A stretch of DNA of 64,000 bases from the NCBI GenBank assembly GCA_030272585.1, contig BSYQ01000005.1:3100001-3164000 (forward strand). Reading direction: 5' to 3'. A program made the translations under genes and the position numbers. The notes under the pieces were generated by a model. It was given only the letters and a program-made list of their open reading frames with translations, ran no database searches and was not told the DNA's origin. The stretch is from Bryopsis sp. KO-2023 (lineage: Eukaryota; Chlorophyta; Ulvophyceae; Bryopsidales; Bryopsidaceae). Within the stretch, counting starts at the first letter, position 1, and each line of letters opens with the position of its first letter. Positions 60,403 to 64,000 of the stretch are shown piece after piece.

Positions 60403-63357
60403 ATGAGCGGAAACGACGAGCAGCTATACCTGGAATACGGCATCGAACACAATCAGCAAGAGCGCGACGCCCCAGATGGCCCGCCGCTATATCCGCTGAT
60501 CGTCGCCCAGGAAATACCTGCCGTCGGACTGCCAATACAGGCAGAAATGGACCGGCCATTACAGGCATACGGTATCCCCGCGCACCCGGACATGGTGGAG
60601 GAGGCAGGCGATGAGGAAGCGGACATTGGCCCGGAGTTTGATGAGGAGATGGAGGAAGAGCCGGGAGTCTTCATCAATCAGCAAACGCAGCACCTGCAAC
60701 AGAGCCAAGTAAACGTGCATAACCAGACTTTGCACGTGCACAATGACGGCCTGCAGGAGCGCGATCTCCATGAATCGCAAGAGCGGTTATATAGCCAATT
60801 GTCCGAGGAGGCTGCCCAGCGGACAGCCCAGGTCGCCGAGCACCTTGATAGTCGGATGGAGGGAGCTTGTTCAAGCATGGCTTCCCACGTACATGATGTG
60901 TTGGACTCTACTCTACAGTCCCGCCATCACCAGATCGAAGGACCTCTCCATGAAAGGTTGGATGAGCGGATCCAAGATCTGGACGCTGCAGCCAAGGGAA
61001 GGCTCAGCCAAGTGGAAGCTGGCTTGGCGAATATCCGTGATGTCGCCCAGAGAGAGGTGGACGAAGCCAAAGAGGCTCAGCGGATATTGGCTGAACAAGT
61101 AGCGGACACGGATGAGCAAAGAAAGAAACTCGAAGAAGAGTTTGACCGGCAACATACCGACGCCCTTTGGGGGTTGGATACGGTTCAACAAGAACTGAGA
61201 GAGACCCAAGCACTAGTGGATGCGGGTCAGAGTAAACAGTTCAAAGAACTCATTCGTGTTAAGCATGATCTCGAAGAGACTAAAGACAGAGCGGAAAGAT
61301 ATCAGCAACAACATCACGGTGAGGTAGCCTATTTATTAAAGGCGGCGGCTGCGAAAGAAGCGGCGGCTAGATTACAAATGGAAATGGAGGAGTTGAAAAG
61401 AAGTCAAAGTCGGTCTTCAAGGAGAAGCAGATCAAGAAGCTCAACAAGGAGCAGAGAGCCGCGGGAAATGTTACAAGAAATGCTACAAGACCCGGAAACA
61501 GCGCAAGAGCTAAAGAAGGTGTTTGAGGATGTAGCGGACACAAAGTTCACGTCGAATTTTGAGTTTTGGCGGAAGAAAGATGCTGCAGCAGTTGCCACAC
61601 AAATGGCATCCGCTGCTCAACAAACACCTCTTGTGGCTGCTATGGCGGGAGCGGGAACCAGAACGGTGGCACAACCACCAAGGTTGTCAGAAGTACAAGT
61701 TTCATTTGGTCAACCTCCCCAAACCTCATCCGGCTTTGCCCCGGATTCCGTAGGTTTTCCGCCAATACCACCAGTATTCCCGCGGGCGAATAGACCGATT
61801 ACCCGACCTGCATCACCCCCAGTCATTATTCCTGGAGTGGGGCGAGGCAGTGCAATCAGCGGACAGGGAAATGTACCTAGGCCGATCGTGAGGCCTAGCG
61901 CTGTGTTTGGACAAACACCAAATACAAGACCGCCAGCGGTATTACAACCAGTACAACCGCCACAGCGTACGCAGGCTTCTCCCGTGGTGCAAACTGTTCC
62001 GCTGACAACTCCAACAACCACGTCACCCGAGCCACCTAGAACATTACCCATGCCACCACCAGTTTCTCAGCCAGTGTTATCACATCCATCAATGATTTCA
62101 CCACCCGGCTATTATGCCATGGGAGCATCATACATTCGGCCTTCTATCTTAGGTCACTCCGTGAATGTATACGGAGCTCCATCATCCGGAAACCCCTATG
62201 TTGGATGGGGATCCTATCCGCGTATTCCTCAACGCGCAGGCGGAGGAGGCGGAGGTGGAGATGATGATGGTTCCGGTGATGGAAGTGGCGGAGGCCCATC
62301 GGACAGAAGTGGCCGTGGGTCTGCACCTGGACCACATATTGGTGGAGGAAGAGAAGGACCATCTAGGAACCCAGGAGGCGGTCCTGGAGATGGTGGTGGT
62401 GGAGGTGGCGGAGGAGGCGGACCTCCTGGTCCCCCAAGCGGGGGCCCCGATTTTATGGGCTATGCACGTCCAGAAAATCGTTTGCTTCACATTCCAAATG
62501 CGGTCAAATTCCCGATGCCGAAACCGTATACTGGCGCTGGAGATCGCTGGATTCGGGATTGGCAGGCAGAACTCACCAACTTCTGTAAAGTTTATGATTT
62601 GGATGAGTCTGTTTGGCTTAAAGTATTCCGCACAAATCTCTCTGGTTCAGCCGCCACATGGCGGAATATGCAAGAGATGCGGATTCGGGAAGGAGTTCGT
62701 CCGATGTTCCAGGACTGGGTACAACTTGTGGAAGAGTTAGCTATTGCTTTCGAACCAACAAGAATGTCCGATGTTTCGCGTAGGAAGCTGCGGAAACTTC
62801 AACAAACGGGGACTGTTCGTTCCTACATTAACGCATTTCGGGATCTCATACTCAGAATTCCAAATATGACGGAGGAGGAGCAGTACTTGACGTTTGTTGA
62901 CGGACTACGGCCCCAGATCCGACATCAAGTTGTTACAATGGTGACAGAAGGAGTGGAAGCGGCGATAGTCACTGCCGAAAGAATCGATTCGTTGGGTGGC
63001 CAACCTCAAAACAACCGCGGACGTGGTCGCGGACGAGGGCGATGGAACTGGAATTGGAAAAACAAGCCCAAAGTTGATCAGAACCAGCAAATGCAAGGTC
63101 AGCAACCGCAACCACCACCTCCACCCCAAGATCAAAATCAGCAAATGGGAGGAGGCAACAGAGGTGGAGGCGGCCGTGGCCGCGGAAGAGGCGGAAGACG
63201 AGGTGGCGGACGAAATCGAGGTGGTGGCGGAAGGCAGCAACAAGGCGGAGCTAGAGGCGGAGGCGCATGTTACATCTGCGGTGAAGTGGGTCATGGCTTT
63301 GGAAAATGTCCCAAAGGCCCAACTTTTCAAAAATGGCTAAAAGATCACGCCGCATAG
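60403..63357 (+). CDS. gag: Long Gag of third LTR retrotransposon
   Basis: 984 residues, about twice a usual Ty3-type Gag. Order: acidic N-terminus, long coiled-coil region (about 110-333), an Arg-Ser tract (about 334-352), a Pro-rich linker, a Gly-rich stretch, a capsid-type gag domain (RWIRDWQAELTNF, SAATWRN, then RSYINAFRDLI), Arg-Gly-Gly boxes, and a CCHC zinc knuckle with C956, C959, H964 and C969. The start ATG (CACCATGAG) is the first in frame after the PBS. The RS and RGG regions suggest RNA binding or nuclear speckle contact (inference). No interruption. Confidence 0.95.
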   Translation: MSGNDEQLYLEYGIEHNQQERDAPDGPPLYPLIVAQEIPAVGLPIQAEMDRPLQAYGIPAHPDMVEEAGDEEADIGPEFDEEMEEEPGVFINQQTQHLQQSQVNVHNQTLHVHNDGLQERDLHESQERLYSQLSEEAAQRTAQVAEHLDSRMEGACSSMASHVHDVLDSTLQSRHHQIEGPLHERLDERIQDLDAAAKGRLSQVEAGLANIRDVAQREVDEAKEAQRILAEQVADTDEQRKKLEEEFDRQHTDALWGLDTVQQELRETQALVDAGQSKQFKELIRVKHDLEETKDRAERYQQQHHGEVAYLLKAAAAKEAAARLQMEMEELKRSQSRSSRRSRSRSSTRSREPREMLQEMLQDPETAQELKKVFEDVADTKFTSNFEFWRKKDAAAVATQMASAAQQTPLVAAMAGAGTRTVAQPPRLSEVQVSFGQPPQTSSGFAPDSVGFPPIPPVFPRANRPITRPASPPVIIPGVGRGSAISGQGNVPRPIVRPSAVFGQTPNTRPPAVLQPVQPPQRTQASPVVQTVPLTTPTTTSPEPPRTLPMPPPVSQPVLSHPSMISPPGYYAMGASYIRPSILGHSVNVYGAPSSGNPYVGWGSYPRIPQRAGGGGGGGDDDGSGDGSGGGPSDRSGRGSAPGPHIGGGREGPSRNPGGGPGDGGGGGGGGGGPPGPPSGGPDFMGYARPENRLLHIPNAVKFPMPKPYTGAGDRWIRDWQAELTNFCKVYDLDESVWLKVFRTNLSGSAATWRNMQEMRIREGVRPMFQDWVQLVEELAIAFEPTRMSDVSRRKLRKLQQTGTVRSYINAFRDLILRIPNMTEEEQYLTFVDGLRPQIRHQVVTMVTEGVEAAIVTAERIDSLGGQPQNNRGRGRGRGRWNWNWKNKPKVDQNQQMQGQQPQPPPPPQDQNQQMGGGNRGGGGRGRGRGGRRGGGRNRGGGGRQQQGGARGGGACYICGEVGHGFGKCPKGPTFQKWLKDHAA

Positions 63358-64000
63358 AGGGGACTTCACTCCATGCGGCCAGAAGAAAAAGAGCCAGACG
63401 CCGAAGATATAGACATCGCAGACGTCAGAAGCTCCGGGAGTCACGAGCAAGAGAACGAGAGGGGAATAAAAAGACCGAGAAAGAGTCAAAAAGAAATCCC
63501 GCCCAGAGGGCTGAAAATCCGCTGATGAGTACAAAACTTGGTGACAAAGAGCGGATGGATGATTCAAGTACGGTCATCCTAAGCACTTCCGGCAGAGAGT
63601 TGGCGGAAAGTGTTGGTTCAGTACATGAAGACTCTGGAAGTTCCTCCGGAGATAGCAACCTGGAATCTGTCCCGCCTTGTGGAGAGAAACAGGCTTCGGA
63701 AGGAAGTGTAAAAAGTTTAGACCGGACCAGCCCAAGGGTTCCGTCTGACGCCGATGCAAGGGAGGCATCGGACAGAAAGAAACAGCCAGGGGTTGAAGGT
63801 GGGGATTACCTTCAAGACAGTTTTAACCCGCTGGTAAATAATCACCACCTTAAGTTCATGGGGTATGAGCTTAAGGGGCGGATAGGGGGAGTTTCAATCT
63901 CCGCTTATTTGGACTGTGGAGCTACGGAAAATTATGTAGCGCAGAAACTTGTGGATCGTTTGGGGTTAGAGTTCTCCTCGTGTAATAAGACCGTTTCGTT
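63333..64000 (+). CDS. pol: Pol of third LTR retrotransposon, 5' part (protease), runs off the window
   Basis: Open in the -1 frame from an ATG at 63333 inside the end of gag to the window edge. The first part is very basic (Arg-rich), then Ser/Glu-rich linker, then AYLDCGATENYVAQKL near 63920-63960, an aspartic protease motif with D-C-G-A instead of D-S/T-G-A. No ideal slippery heptamer was found at the overlap, so re-initiation at the ATG is also possible. Confidence 0.82.
   Translation, partial: MAKRSRRIEGTSLHAARRKRARRRRYRHRRRQKLRESRAREREGNKKTEKESKRNPAQRAENPLMSTKLGDKERMDDSSTVILSTSGRELAESVGSVHEDSGSSSGDSNLESVPPCGEKQASEGSVKSLDRTSPRVPSDADAREASDRKKQPGVEGGDYLQDSFNPLVNNHHLKFMGYELKGRIGGVSISAYLDCGATENYVAQKLVDRLGLEFSSCNKTVS

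Overview
The window is nuclear DNA of a eukaryote. It shows GT-AG introns whose reading phases match across exons, intron-bearing tRNA-Met genes, Ty3-type LTR retrotransposons (one with a chromodomain) and hAT-like miniature transposons with 8-bp target duplications. A plant, alga or related protist fits best, but nothing here fixes the species. No bacterial operon, CRISPR array or rRNA gene was seen.

Layout. (1) 1-11764: a CpG-rich stretch, then one unrecognised multi-exon gene on the plus strand (about 998-3573), then about 8 kb of low-complexity DNA full of A, T and G runs in which no gene could be supported. (2) 11765-12402: two hAT-like MITEs back to back, separated and flanked by three copies of the same 8-bp target GATTAGAG. 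(3) 12474-45498: a tandem array of ten complete units and one partial unit, 2.9-3.5 kb each. Every complete unit carries twelve tRNA genes (Pro-CGG, Thr-CGT, Arg-TCT, Met-CAT, Leu-CAG, Ser-AGA, Asp-GTC, Ser-CGA, Glu-TTC, Leu-AAG, Ile-TAT, Thr-TGT), a 5' half of a tRNA-Lys, and a 3'-truncated tRNA-Ser interrupted by a 186-bp insert with a 14-bp target duplication. That is about 125 tRNA genes in 33 kb. In units 1, 2, 4, 5 and 6 the short intron of tRNA-Met holds a 465-bp hAT-like MITE. In units 4 and 5 the same gene has anticodon TAT instead of CAT.

(4) 45499-59699: a nested stack of mobile elements inside the split tRNA-Ser of the last, decayed unit. From outside in these are the 186-bp-type insert; an LTR element with gag, protease, reverse transcriptase and RNase H but no integrase (minus strand, 45629-57834); a full-length chromovirus in its gag gene (minus strand, 49086-57279, 5-bp duplication CACGC); and, in the 5' LTR of that chromovirus, a 1025-bp MITE (8-bp duplication TCGGTCAG) that carries two tRNA-like sequences head to head. 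A further 1.8-kb segment (57880-59699) holds a broken ORF of unknown type. (5) 59761-64000: the 5' part of a third LTR retrotransposon on the plus strand, with a very long gag and the start of pol, running off the window.

How it fits together: the array units look homogenised by unequal exchange or conversion, since single-base variants, the MITE and a 24-bp linker indel are shuffled among units. tRNA-derived sequence recurs throughout: in the array, inside two MITE families, in the chromovirus LTR, and as the primer for the three LTR elements, all of which share the primer site TGGTTTCGGAGC.
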